The notes: generated by a model not told the origin, from the letters alone. 64,000 bases of DNA from Dama dama (GCF_033118175.1 NC_083692.1:88392501-88456500), one strand, 5' to 3'; counted from the first letter of the stretch, positions 10,455 to 20,890 are shown. A program made the numbers and translations.

Positions 10455-10990
10455 GACGAGGAAGCCTGGAGAGGGGAGGGAGGGTCAATGTCTAGGGAGA
10501 TAGTTCTGCAGGCTCTACTGTCAGTGTGGGGACTCTAAGAACCATGTTCTCCTGACCCCGAGTCCCCTGCTCTCAAGGAACTGTCTTCTCTACACCTCTC
10601 ATGACCTTGTAACCGAGCTGTCAGAAACCCCACTTTGCAGCCTCCCTTTGTTAGACAGTCTCTTCCTAGGATTTGGGAAGCTCTCAGGCAGAGGTCAAAT
10701 CTCATAGAGCCCTTCTCTTCAAGTTTTCTGGCCTCTTGAATCCCTGTCCAGAAGTGTCTGAAATGAGAGATGGGCAAAGTGGCTTTTTCCAGCCCCCAAT
10801 CCTATTAACTTGGGGTGTCTCTTTACAAAATGCAGGGGCCAACTGGTCACCCCAGCTCCAAGGCATGTTTCCTGAGCCCTGGGCCCCAGCCCCTCTGCAG
10901 CAGGACACCTGGGTGGAAGTTTCCCTTGTCCCTTAGAAGATGAGGGGAAGCCCAACAGCCCCCCACCTCATTGTGCCCTCCTCAAGTACC
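10455..10990. other. Unique sequence, no gene recognised
   Basis: Overlapping open frames of 66-87 codons on both strands show no domain. No repeat is seen. Confidence 0.5.
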
Positions 10991-10992
10991 CC

Positions 10993-11074
10993 CAGCAGTG
11001 AAAAGTCAGGGGGAGATCTTGGTGTTTGCCAAGTGGAAAAGATGGGAAAATCGATAGAGGGAAAAAAAAAAAAA
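10993..11074 (+). repeat. A-tailed 75-base repeat, copy 2
   Basis: It is the second copy of the sequence at 9415-9489 and ends in a 13-base A run (11,062-11,074), longer than the A run of copy 1. Its flanks do not resemble the flanks of copy 1. Confidence 0.85.
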
Positions 11075-11079
11075 TCTCA

Positions 11080-11565
11080 TTTTCAAGCTTCTAAGCAGGG
11101 ATTGCAATCAATAATGCAAAGAGCAGCAGGAGGCCATTAAGCCACACTTGGCAGTGTCCTCCTGCCAGGGTGATGTTTGCTGAGAAGCAAACTTCAAGGG
11201 CGCGTCAGCACCCACCCCTACCCTCCCCAGCTCACTGCCTCTTGGGGAGCCGGGGTGAGGGGGTGGAGGGGGGATGCCACTGAGAAGTAAGCTACTCAAT
11301 CCCCCGACCCCTCTGTAGACCCCAGGACCAGGCCATCATATCCAGATGTGCAGAGTCAAGGGCAGCCAACATTCCCCAGGGAGGGGGCGGCATCCAGGTT
11401 GACAGGGTGAGAGGTCGGGTCAAGAGAGGGCACATGCCATTTTCCCCTTTGCTTTTTGTTTCAGTCTCGGAGATAAACTCGACTTTCTCTTTTTTAACCA
11501 TCACAGAATAGAATAGACTGGTAGCTTACATTCTATAATTCCCTAGCTTATTTGGCATACAGCAA
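11080..11565. other. Unique sequence, no gene recognised
   Basis: GC-moderate sequence with short G- and C-rich patches around 11,210-11,275. No coding signal. Confidence 0.5.
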
Positions 11566-11578
11566 ATTTTCCATTTCT

Positions 11579-11880
11579 TTTATTGGAGTATAATTGCTTT
11601 ACAATGTGGCATTGGTTTTTGCTGTACAAGGAAGTGAATCAGCTGTATGTGTGTATATATATTTCCTCCCTCTTAGACCTCCTTTCAATCTTCCCCTCTC
11701 GCACCCCTCTAGGTAATCACAGAGCACTCAGTTCCTTATGCTAGGCAGCAGCTTCCCACCAGCTATTTCACACAAGGTAGTATATATGTCAATCCTAAAC
11801 GCCAGTGTTCACTGCAGCACTATTTACAATAGCCAGGACCTGGAAGCAACCTAAATGTCCATCAAAGTTTCATTTTTATA
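11579..11880 (-). mobile_element. L1 insertion with 5' inversion (twin priming)
   Basis: 11,579 to about 11,803 is the antisense L1 3' UTR ('attggagtataattgcttta' to 'atatatgtcaatccta'). About 11,806-11,866 is L1 ORF2 end in the sense direction ('cactgcagcactatttacaa' to 'cctaaatgtccatc'). The two halves are therefore inverted relative to each other. A 10-base direct repeat 'ttccatttct' at 11,569-11,578 and 11,881-11,890 bounds the whole unit, so it is one insertion. Confidence 0.85.
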
Positions 11881-11890
11881 TTCCATTTCT

Positions 11891-12490
11891 GACTACTGCT
11901 CCAAAGTATTCGGTGCCATGGCGGAGTGTCAGGGCGTGCTCTGATGGTGGGCACATCATGGCCCTGTTCCCTTCTCTTGCCTCTGTCCGATGTGTTGGTG
12001 CTTTCAAAACCTGCGGGACCCTTATGGACGTGCAGCCCAGCCAATGAGGGCTTGTGGATGAGCATGGTAGGAGGGGCTGGAGTGTGTGGGGGAGGGGCAG
12101 GAAGGGGCCTTAGAAGGAGAAGTGCTTAGACGCTTGGTAGCGTCTTTGGGACCCTGTGGACTGTAGCCTGCCAGGCCTCTCCAAAACCTTCCAGGTTTGT
12201 GTGGGAGGCTCAGACTCTGACTCACAGAGCTCCCAGTCTGATAGGGGAGTCTAGACCCTGCTATAAAAGACAATGGAATAATAGAACTTAAAATAATTAT
12301 TCAATATGTCATTTTACAAACCCATACCCCTCCTAAGACATTGTCCTAATTCAGCCATTGTCCTGGAATGCTGTTACACGATGTATTGCTTGGGGAAAGT
12401 GGGTTATTGGTGGGGTTTGGAGTTGTTTTATACAGTGTTTTATTTTCTTGCAATAGTATTCCATCAAAGCAGTACTTGCCTGGTATGGTG
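11891..12490. other. Mostly unique sequence
   Basis: No gene seen. A Bov-A scrap is listed separately. Confidence 0.5.
12137..12178 (-). mobile_element. Short Bov-A fragment
   Basis: 'gaccctgtggactgtagcct' and 'gccaggcctct' are the antisense Bov-A body. The rest of the SINE is missing. Confidence 0.6.
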
Positions 12491-12494
12491 GTAG

Positions 12495-12608
12495 GTTTGA
12501 ATAGGGCCTTTGGAGTCAGATGGATTGGGTTCAGATCCCAACTGTGGAGTTGTTTCTGTGCAACCTTGGGTCTGTTACTTGACTTTTCTGAGCTTGTTTC
12601 CTCATTAG
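12495..12608 (+). mobile_element. MIR SINE
   Basis: 'tttggagtcagatggattgg', 'gttcagatcccaactgtgg' and 'ctgagcttgtttcctcatta' occur in MIR order. The element is followed by an 18-base A run (12,610-12,627). Confidence 0.8.
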
Positions 12609-12639
12609 GAAAAAAAAAAAAAAAAAATGAAGACAGTCA

Positions 12640-13255
12640 CACCAATCACATGCTTCATTTAAGAAATAAATGCTCCCAGCAGTGTCTAAGTAGCGGGTTC
12701 GCAAGACATACTTGTTTAATTCTCTTTATGTCTTTCCTCTGTGGACTTTAATCTGACTAATGCAAATTTAATGGGGAACTTTGAAGTGTGGAGAGCTTTC
12801 AGGATAAGAAATACTGTAAATTTGGGGGACAATCAAGAAAGGCTCCCCAAAGAAAGTTCAGGATCTCCCCAAACCCATTCTGGGATCCTTCTAACCCAAG
12901 CAGAAATGTCAGAATGAGGAACTGTGGCCCAGGGCACAGGCCTTGCACACAGTAGGTGCTTATGCAATACATGGGATTGCAGCCTGGTTTGGGGCTGGGG
13001 CTGTGACCTGTAGCTTCTGCTGCCTAGGGACAAGGACCAGGCTTTGTCATTTTCCCAGCCTTTGGGAAAAGACATCCCATGGGCCCACCATCCAGGGCCT
13101 GTTGGTGGGAAAAGACCACCGTGTTCACCGTGACAAGTGCAGCCGCCCCCACCTGGTCCCTGTGTCCATTCACTTTCCCCCACAGCCTCTTTTCCACCCT
13201 GCAGCCAGCATGCACTCTAAAACATGATGAGACAAGGTCCCGCTTCTGCTCAAAA
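12640..13255. other. Unique sequence with a short MIR-like tail
   Basis: 'gcacacagtaggtgcttatg' near 12,942-12,961 resembles the end of MIR or L2. No gene is seen. Confidence 0.45.
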
Positions 13256-13264
13256 CCTCTAGGA

Positions 13265-13427
13265 AGACTCCCATTAGCTAAGACTCTGTGCTCCCAATGC
13301 AGTGGGCCCAGGTTCAGTCCCTGATCAGGGAACTTGATCTCACATGCCACAACTGAGAGTTCACATGCAGCAACTCAGATCCAGCACAGCCAAATAAATA
13401 CTTAAAAAAACAAACCAAAAAAAAAAA
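13265..13427 (+). mobile_element. tRNA-Glu-derived CHR-type SINE
   Basis: The head has diverged ('agactcccattagctaagac'), but the B-box-like 'ggttcagtccctgatcaggg' and the A-rich tail are clear. It is flanked by the 8-base repeat 'ctctagga' (13,257-13,264 and 13,428-13,435). Confidence 0.85.
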
Positions 13428-13439
13428 CTCTAGGAGATA

Positions 13440-13788
13440 CTTGGAAATGATATTTAAAGCTCCAAACATTTAAAACTCCAGAGTCCTGGAGTGTTTCCAA
13501 ATATAAGTATCAATTTATCTAGGTACAAAACCATTAGTTTGAAATTATATAACTTGTTAGTATTTGAATAAAGGTGAAATTTTGAGAGTAGTAAATGTAT
13601 ACCTTTTTACCACCCTAGCTATGGTTCGGAGACATTTAATTTTTCTGAACACATATCTGTCCTGGTTGTTTTTGTAGATTGTATTTTTAAAATTCACCTC
13701 TGAAATATACTTTTTCATTATTCAAAGGGATATTTTAACAAAAATGTCTATCACACCAAAAACATAAATCAAAGCCTCCATGTCACTC
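13440..13788. other. AT-rich unique sequence
   Basis: No gene or repeat that I can name. Confidence 0.5.
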
Positions 13789-13945
13789 ACTCTGTCATGT
13801 CATTCAGTCTCATCTTCTACAATTGTTCCCTCGTACAAATGCCCTCTGACTTCTGTGAGATGGCACTCCTGCCTCAGGGCCTTTGTGCTATCTATGCCTT
13901 CAGGCTGGAACTTCCTCCCCCCAATATCCGCATAGCTCACACTCA

Positions 13946-14971
13946 GCTTATTTTGTTTCCTATTGCTTTGTAACAAGTTACCACAAATTTAGTGGCATAA
14001 ATATAATTTCTTCAGGTCAGGAATTCAAACATGGCTTAGATGGGTCCTCTACTCAACGTCTCATGAGGCTACAACCAAAGTTGCAAAGGGCTGCAGTTTC
14101 ATCAGAGGCTCAACTGGGGAAGACCTGCTTCCCAGCTCCCTCCAGCTCTTGCAGAATTCAGCTCTATTAGTCATCAGACTGAGGCCCATTCACCTGCTGT
14201 CAATTAGGAGCTGCTAACGTCTAGAGGCTGCCCACAGGTCCTTGCTATGTGTCCTTCTGGTTTTAAATATTTTTGCTGTAAGAATCTTTGCTGCAAGCAG
14301 TTTCAGCATACAGCTAATTGGATGTAAGACAATTTTGCCATGAAAAATAAGATTTCAAAAAATAGAATAGAAGACATTAAAAAGGACATAATGAAACATG
14401 AAAATTACTTGAAATTTTTAAAGATTTTGTGAAAAATGAAAATACAAATAAAATTTAAATACATTTAAAGTGAGTAGATTCATGGTTATAGTTGTATTTG
14501 GGTATATCTCAGAGAAAGTGACAATACTTTCTCAAAGTTAGTCATTTAAGGACTCAGGATCTAATGTGGGATGCAAGTGCTTTATGATGTAAAAATACCT
14601 GCTATAAGTCAAACCAAACTGTCAGCCAGTTATTTTACCCTTTATGGCAAAACTGCCTTAGAGCCAATTAGTTGTGCAATGAAACTGCTTGTGTCAGAGA
14701 CGCGCATGGTGACAATACTGCCCATCGCTTGCCATGGGCCTCCTCTGTAGGCCGCCTCACAGCACGGCAACGGACTTCTGCCAGCAAGAGAGGAAAATCT
14801 TCCTAGTGCATGTAGCAAAAGGGAGCCTTCTACATAACCTAACACATTACACATGTCACAACGGAGTGCCAGCTAGTCACCTGGGTCATGTTCTGTTAGT
14901 TAGAAGCAAGTCACAGGTCCAGCCTACACTCAAGATTGGAGGGGATTTTCCAGGGCAAGAACAGGGGGTCT
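13946..14971 (+). mobile_element. Old LTR-like interspersed repeat inserted in L2, itself interrupted
   Basis: The left part (13,946-14,249) begins with 'tttcctattgctttgtaaca' and 'gttaccacaaatttagtggc'. The right part (about 14,728-14,971) has 'ctcacagcacggcaacggac' and 'gaagcaagtcacaggtccag'. In other mammalian copies I recall, these blocks are continuous. It is flanked by perfect 9-base repeats 'tcacactca' (13,937-13,945; 14,972-14,980). I do not name the family. Confidence 0.6.
14250..14727. mobile_element. Candidate DNA transposon with long inverted repeats
   Basis: Positions 14,290-14,345 and the reverse complement of 14,640-14,695 match ungapped over 56 bases at about 77%. The 294 bases between are AT-rich and have no frame. 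Short direct repeats 'cttgctatg' (14,241-14,249) and 'cttgccatg' (14,728-14,736) bracket the segment and may be its target-site duplication. It splits an older repeat. No transposase is present, so it would be non-autonomous. I do not recognise the family. Confidence 0.6.
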
Positions 14972-15319
14972 TCACACTCACCTTCTTTAAGTCTTTTCTC
15001 AAATATCACATTCTCAGAGAGGTCATCTATATAATTGTAGTTGTGAAATTACAACCCTCCTGTCCCCAGCATTGCTGATCCCTTCTCTCCTGATCTAATT
15101 TTCAAATAGCACTTACCGTCTTTTACCATGATGTGTAATCTACACATGTGTTATATTCATTTTCTGTCTCCTCCTACTAGAAAGGAAGCTTCATGAGGGC
15201 AGGGACTTGGCTCTGTCTGGCTCACTGATGAGTCCTTGGTGCTTGCAGCTGCAGCAGTGCCTGGCACGTAGCAGATGCTCAATTACTATCACTGGATAAA
15301 TGAGTTAGGTCTTATTTTG

Positions 15320-15835
15320 CCTGCTAAAAGCCCTCCAGTGGCTCCCCATGGTCCTTAGAAAAAAACCCAAACTCTTGGCCTTCCTGACAAGACCTGGCAC
15401 ACCCTGGCACCGGGCTGCCTCTCACTCCCTCCACCCATCGCGCCCTCACCCCTGCGGGCTGTGTATCTGTCTTGCCGGCCTCCTCCTGTCTCACAAGCCC
15501 GGCCGGGCTTTTTCTGCTGTGGGACCTATGCACTTGCTAGGTTCTCTGCCTGGAAAGAGCTTTCTCCAATCTTTGCAGAGTTGGCTTCTCTTGATCCCTC
15601 ATGGGTCAGGTGTTCTCTTCCCAGAGAGGCCTCTCTGACCACCTGACCAAGAGGAGGCTCCAGAATCCCTGCTCCCTGCACTGGGGCCCCACTCTCCACC
15701 CTGACCAGCTTACATGGCTGCTGTCTGTCTGTCCTGTGGACTGTAAGCCCACCGTGGGGCCTTCACCGGTGTATCCATCCCCAGTGTCTGGAGCAGTGCT
15801 CTATACTCAAGAAATATAGAAATGAACCAATGAAT
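15320..15835 (+). mobile_element. Second L2 LINE copy
   Basis: It starts upstream of the segment seen in the previous L2 ('ccctccagtggctccccatg', 'aacccaaactcttggcct', 'gagaggcctctctgaccacc') and runs to a tail with 'gtctggagcagtgctctata'. It is in the same orientation as the preceding L2. There is no coding frame. Confidence 0.7.
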
Positions 15836-15839
15836 GAGT

Positions 15840-16140
15840 CTGAGGCTGAAATGTGGGTGGTAAAGCCTTCCCAGTCTGGGGTGGGAGGGGTGGGGATGCT
15901 AGGGGAAGGGGACAGTGTGGCGGGAAATCAGCCCTGGCCTGCATGCCTGGGGATGGCCTGGGTGACTGCCTTCTCCCCCTACCACCTCAGTCTTCTCTGT
16001 GGCCAGAATAGAGCGTTCTGGGCTCCCCGTCTTCTGCCACTCTGGCCTTGGAAGGGCGGTGTCTCTGCTTCCCCCAGTCTCCAGTCCAGGCCCTGCCTCC
16101 CCCAGGCGTACCGGGCCCTGGGCACCAGCGGGGCTGCGCC
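15840..16140. other. Unique sequence, no gene recognised
   Basis: GC-rich; a long open frame here (15,830-16,288) runs into a SINE and is judged spurious. Confidence 0.5.
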
Positions 16141-16143
16141 ATG

Positions 16144-16347
16144 CCTAGCTGCTCAGCTGTGTCTGACTCTTTTCATCCCCACGGACTGTAGCCCACCAGG
16201 CTCCTCTGTCCATGGGGATTTTCCAGGCAAGAATCCTGGAGTGGGTTGCCATGCCCTCCTCCAGCGAATCTTCCCAACCCAGGGATAGAACCCAGGTCTC
16301 CTGCATTGCAGGCAGATTCTTTACCAGCTGAGCCGCCAGGGAAGCCC
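16144..16347 (-). mobile_element. Bov-tA SINE, first unit of a partial dimer
   Basis: Complete antisense element ending in 'gagccgccagggaagccc', immediately followed by a second partial unit. Confidence 0.92.
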
Positions 16348-16467
16348 AGGAATACTGGAGGGGGTAGCCTGTCCCTTCTCCAGGGGATCTTCCTGACCCA
16401 GGAATTGAACCAGGGTCTCCTGCCATTGCAGGCAGATTCTTTACCAGCTGAACTACCAGGGAAGCCT
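16348..16467 (-). mobile_element. Second, truncated Bov-tA unit in tandem
   Basis: It begins inside the Bov-A body ('aggaatactggagggggtag') and includes the tRNA head again ('ctgaactaccagggaagcct'). It has no intervening unique DNA from the first unit. Confidence 0.88.
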
Positions 16468-16469
16468 GG

Positions 16470-16895
16470 CCACCAGTGGTAGGCTTGCCCGAGCCAGATG
16501 CAAGCCAGCCGCCAGATACCAAAGGTGCTGGCCTCAGGGTTTCTCTCTCCATCCCCCGGGGCTGCTGTCTCTGTGTGTTTGTCATAATTCCTAGGTCTTG
16601 GTCCACGTTCAACTCAGTGCCGTAAGTCTTTACTGCTCACTCACTGCACCAGGCGCCTGGGACACGAAGGTGCACAAGTGTGGGCTCACAATCTGGAGGT
16701 AAGGACAGACATGCTCATGTAGGAGGGGGACACTTGGGAGCAGCAGGTGCTTGGGGCGTGGGGATGGGTCTGCGAGGGAAGAGACTGTGGTCCACTTGGG
16801 GGCCTTGAGAGCCATGAAAACGGGTTTGGGGCAAGAGTGTTACCTCTTTTCTTGACCTCCTGCTCTCCTCCCATCTCTGTTTCATGGGCGGCCTT
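16470..16895. other. Unique sequence
   Basis: A stretch at 16,620-16,710 resembles antisense L2. No gene is seen. Confidence 0.4.
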
Positions 16896-16899
16896 TGCC

Positions 16900-17425
16900 C
16901 TGTGTTTGTCTCTCTGTCCTCTTTCTCCCTAACTTCTGTCCCATCCCTGTCCCCCTACTCTGTCCTCATCCCAATCCCTCTGATCTCTTGTCCTTCAGTC
17001 CCTTCCCTTATCTCGCTGACATCATCTCTTTTATCTTTTAGCATTTTTATTTATTTATTTGTCTTCGCTGAATCTTAGTTTCAGCCCAGGAAATCTTTTT
17101 TAGTCTCAGCACTCAAGATCTTTAGTTGCAGTATGAGAACTCTTAGTCGCAACATGTGGGATCTAGTTCCCTGAGCGGAGACTGAACCCAGCACTCCTGC
17201 ATTGACAGCTCGGCTTCTTAGCCACTGGACCACCAGGGAAACCCTCTGTTATCTTCTCTTATCTCACCACCCCCAGTTCCTAGCTCCCTGTTCTACTCTC
17301 CCCTGCCCCATCTCATTTCCCTTGCCTCTCATCTTTTCATCCCCATCCTGCTTCTCTCTGCCCTCCAAGCTATTTGTCCATCTCTTGTCCCCCCCGCCCC
17401 ATCTCTCTGCCCCCTGCCTCTGTGC
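16900..17425 (+). repeat. Pyrimidine-rich tract split by a SINE
   Basis: 16,900-17,040 and 17,245-17,425 on the plus strand are dominated by C and T with interspersed 'ccc' and 'tctc' runs. The two parts are separated by a CHR SINE. Confidence 0.75.
17041..17244 (-). mobile_element. tRNA-Glu-derived CHR-type SINE
   Basis: Antisense: T-rich tail (17,043-17,060) first, then 'catgtgggatctagttccct', then the head complement 'ggaccaccagggaaaccc'. Confidence 0.87.
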
Positions 17426-17429
17426 CAGT

Positions 17430-18600
17430 TTACAGAATTCAAATACATGCCAACACCCAATCTGCCTCTTCCAAGTTCCCGCTCAGATCCTTGCCTGCCC
17501 TTCCCTGCTGCCAAACATCCCAAGAACCCGGGCAGAGAGGCGTGGCTGCTTTTTGAACAAGAGTACAAATCTGCCTTAGTCTCCAGCTTGTTTGTTTTAC
17601 TATAATTAGGTAAATAAATCAGCACATTAGCTTCATGCTTGAGAGCCCAACTTCTAGAAGGAGCAGCTCTATCTTACACAGAGAGGACACAGAAATCCCT
17701 GGGGGTCTGGGACATGTCCCCGGCCTCTCTCAAAGGCTAGCAGGTCAGTCGATCCTCTCCTGATCCTGACAAATGGGGATCCCTGATCTCTGTTTCTCCC
17801 CATCCTCTACTCCTGAGCCTGCACAGCCCATGTTTCTCTGACTTTAAGAGCCTGGGGCTGGGGCAAGTGGCTTGCTAGTCCTGTGGGGCTCTCTGGGACT
17901 GGGCAGGCAGGAGGGCCAGGGGCTCCACTGAGTCAGAAGCAAGTGGGTCATGAGGATGGCAGGTATCCCTTATTAAGCCACACTCCTGATTTTCCAGTCT
18001 CCCCATCTGGACTGGAGCCCAACATGGCAGCCGATGAGCCCAGGACCATTAAAACCCAATTAGCAGAAAGAGGACCTGCTGAGCAGTGGGCTCTCCTCCT
18101 CTGCAGGAATGCCAGAGGCTGAAAGGGGACAGCAGGGTTCTAATGAGGCTGGCAGGATGAGCCAGAGAAAGTGGTGCCCGGGAGCAATAAGACTTGGGGT
18201 AGAGTCGGGGAGGACTTCCATGTGGTGGGGATGGCGGGGATGGGTACAACACTAGCCTGGGCTATCCTGGCGGTGCCACCAGGCTTCTGAGTGAGCCAAG
18301 GGGCTTAGACAGATGGTTTCTAAGTCGGGCAGGTCCAGAGAAGGCTCCCTGGAGGCAACGAGTGGTGATGTTGGAAATAGTGTGATGAAGGGGTACTGAC
18401 CTACCCACCCCCAGGCCCCAGGCTTTAATTGCTGAGTGGATGGAAGTCCTACAGGTGGAGGTCCAGTGAAGGGGCTGAGACGGCTGGGGCAGCCAGGAGA
18501 CGGACTTGAGGGCTCACATAAATGGCTCTTTACTGACCAGCATGGAAACACTTCAGGATGTTAGTAACTGAAGCAGGGATACCGACGTGTCCAGCTGAGG
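17430..18600. other. Unique sequence, no gene recognised
   Basis: About 1.2 kb without a nameable repeat. Open frames of up to 99 codons occur on the minus strand without domains. Confidence 0.5.
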
Positions 18601-18611
18601 AAGACCATTGC

Positions 18612-18832
18612 GTGCGTGCATGCTCAGTTATGTCTGACGCTTTGCGACCCCATGGACTGCAGCCCTAGGCTCCTCTGTCCGTGGGATTTTCCATGGACTG
18701 GAAAAACTGGAGTGGGCTGCCATTTCCTTCTCCAGGGAATCGTCTAGACCCGGGGATCAATCTGGCATCTCTGATGTCTCCTGCATTGGCAGGTGGATTC
18801 TTTACCACTAGCACCACCTGGGAAGCCCTAGT
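18612..18832 (-). mobile_element. Bov-tA SINE
   Basis: Antisense element with both parts present. A perfect 10-base repeat 'agaccattgc' lies at 18,602-18,611 and 18,833-18,842. Confidence 0.93.
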
Positions 18833-18842
18833 AGACCATTGC

Positions 18843-19375
18843 ATGGAATTGATAAGGCGGCACCTTCTCTTTCTTGAAAGAGGGGTGGGGGTTGCACTGG
18901 AATGGGGCCACCCCTGGAAGGGAGGATACAGCGTGCAATGACTTCTTGATGTCTGCCTTCTGCAGAGAGGGGATATGGCTGGGGGCATGCAGAGGCAATT
19001 TTCATCCCTTCCTTGGGACCTCTGGAGCTGCAGAAGGGCTTGGGGGTTTGGAGGGACTTGTCCCAGCCCTACGAGCCGGGCCTCAAATCTGTGCCTGCCT
19101 CACCACACTGGGGGGCCTCCAGAGCCCAGTGCAATATGCAGAACCTCTTCCCCTCAAGGGATGTTTCCAGCGGATCTCGAAACTGCTTCCTCAGCTCCTG
19201 GCTTGTCTTACCTAAGTAGGCCTTTTGGATTTATTAGCTCTGGGGGTGGAAAGAAAACAGCTTCTCGAAGAAGTGTCTTTAGTGCCACATTTCAAACTTC
19301 CAGGCTTGATTGAAACGGTAGTTAAAACAGTTTAAGGCTCTTAGGTAAAGTTGCACTTACCTCCTGGCCTCTGTT
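18843..19375. other. Unique sequence, no gene recognised
   Basis: Overlapping plus-strand frames of 68-113 codons lack any domain that I recognise. Confidence 0.5.
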
Positions 19376-19379
19376 CTGA

Positions 19380-20720
19380 TATTAGCCTTTTATGGCAGTG
19401 GCCCTGCTTTGCTGCCAAGAGGCCGTGTTTCCTGGAGAGCTGTCAGCCTCCAAGGATGTGGCCCCGGCTTCCATCTGTGAGCCCGTCTCATCGAAGCCAC
19501 CATGAAGAAAAGTCACAGAATAATAGTGCATTTTAATTAAGCCTCATTGTGCACCCTCTTGTGGAAATGCTCATGTTAAAGAATTCTTTTTACTTTGCAG
19601 GAAGCTGGAATATTTGTTCCCCATGTCATTTTTATATTCCTTTTGCGTGGCAATTAATATTTAACGCCTGGGAAATAAAGCTGCCACCTGATACCGTCTT
19701 TATGGCCTGGTATTAAAATAACTGGTCCTGATAAACTATTGTAATAAAGCAGGGAGAAGACCCTCTGGCTGGAAAGGGGTTTCATTCATGTATTAATTCT
19801 ACTCAAGGAGCTGGGTCCTAACTAGTCTTTTTCTCCTAGTTCATTCCATTTTTCATGATGACATGTCAATGAGCCTAAACATAATTATAATAACTGGGGA
19901 GAGAGAATATGGTGTATTTAAGAGATGGGGGACTCAGTCTGCCTCTCATCCCTCCCATAAAGGTATTTCCAATTAGCGTGATCGCTCTGTAATTATGGTG
20001 CCCATAACTTGGCCTTCATCGGCTTTCATCACCCCCAGCCAGAGCATGTCCTTGATATAATAGAGAAGGTGAAAGCGGCCCATTTGTAGTCACTGGTGGA
20101 AGCCCAGCTGTACCTGATATCAACGGTATTTAACTGGGAGACCTAATCTGAGTTTACAAGTGATTACAAGCTGTCCTGTGGGACTCTGCTTACCGATGAA
20201 TTCTCAAATAAGTTGCAAAACAGTGACGAATTAACTTGTTATACTGTCAAAATCAATTACTGCAGAAGACAGCTTAACTTCCCAGCCCGTTCTCAGGGCC
20301 CCTGAGCCAGCACCACTCCCCTTGGCCCTGCCAGAGTGGGTCAGGACAGTGTGGCCCACCCCAGCCTCTGTCACCACTGACTTCTCCTCCCCACCCTCAC
20401 TTGGCTTCACTCAGAGTCTCCAGTTTGAATTTGGGGAGCTGAATTCCCAAGAGCAGGGAGTGGGGAGAGGGAGAGAAATGTCTCCTGACATACCATCTCC
20501 GCCTTGAAATGATGTTCTCTGCAGTGAAGGCTGGGGGAGATTGATTCTAGCTGGGGCTTTAAGGAAGATAAACATCTGAAGGGCCCAAGATCTTTACTCC
20601 GCAGCATTGAATGGAAGGTGCAATTTATAAATGTTCCCTTAATATTTCTGAACCAGATTGGCCAGTAATTTATAGACTGCAATATTGAGGACTGAATTAA
20701 TTTTTCCAGTGAGAAAAGTC
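19380..20720. promoter_or_regulatory. Candidate conserved non-coding block
   Basis: About 1.3 kb free of recognisable repeats, in contrast to its surroundings. It has many ATTA/TAAT cores ('ttttaattaa' at 19,531-19,540, 'caattaatatttaa' near 19,652, 'ccaattagcg' near 19,970, 'ctgtaattatgg' near 19,990) typical of homeodomain binding sites. No coding frame is seen. The regulatory role is inferred from composition only. Confidence 0.35.
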
Positions 20721-20819
20721 TGCATGCAGCTTTTGGCGAGAGTCGTTCCCTGCATTTCCAGGCAGGATCAGAGAATGACAGGGTGCAAAGGGACTTTGAT
20801 GAGAATGAATTTTACCCTC

Positions 20820-20890
20820 TCCCTGGCACAAGTAGGGAAACGGAGGCCCAGGGTCACATTTTGAGTCCCTAGCAGAATCAGATCTGGAGC
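20820..20890 (-). mobile_element. Possible MIR fragment
   Basis: 'gggaaacggaggcccagggt' followed by 'cacattttgag' resembles antisense MIR core; short and diverged. Confidence 0.4.

Larger units (their letters stand above)
13790..15310 (+). mobile_element. L2 LINE 3' region, split by a nested element
   Basis: The L2 sequence runs at 13,790-13,945 ('gcctcagggcctttgtgcta', 'ctggaacttcctcc', 'tatccgcatagctcac'). It resumes at 14,972-15,310 ('ttctttaagtcttttctcaa', 'atgagggcagggacttggct', 'gcctggcacgtagcagatgc'). The break coincides with a 9-base repeat 'tcacactca' present on both sides of the intervening 1,026 bases. Confidence 0.75.
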
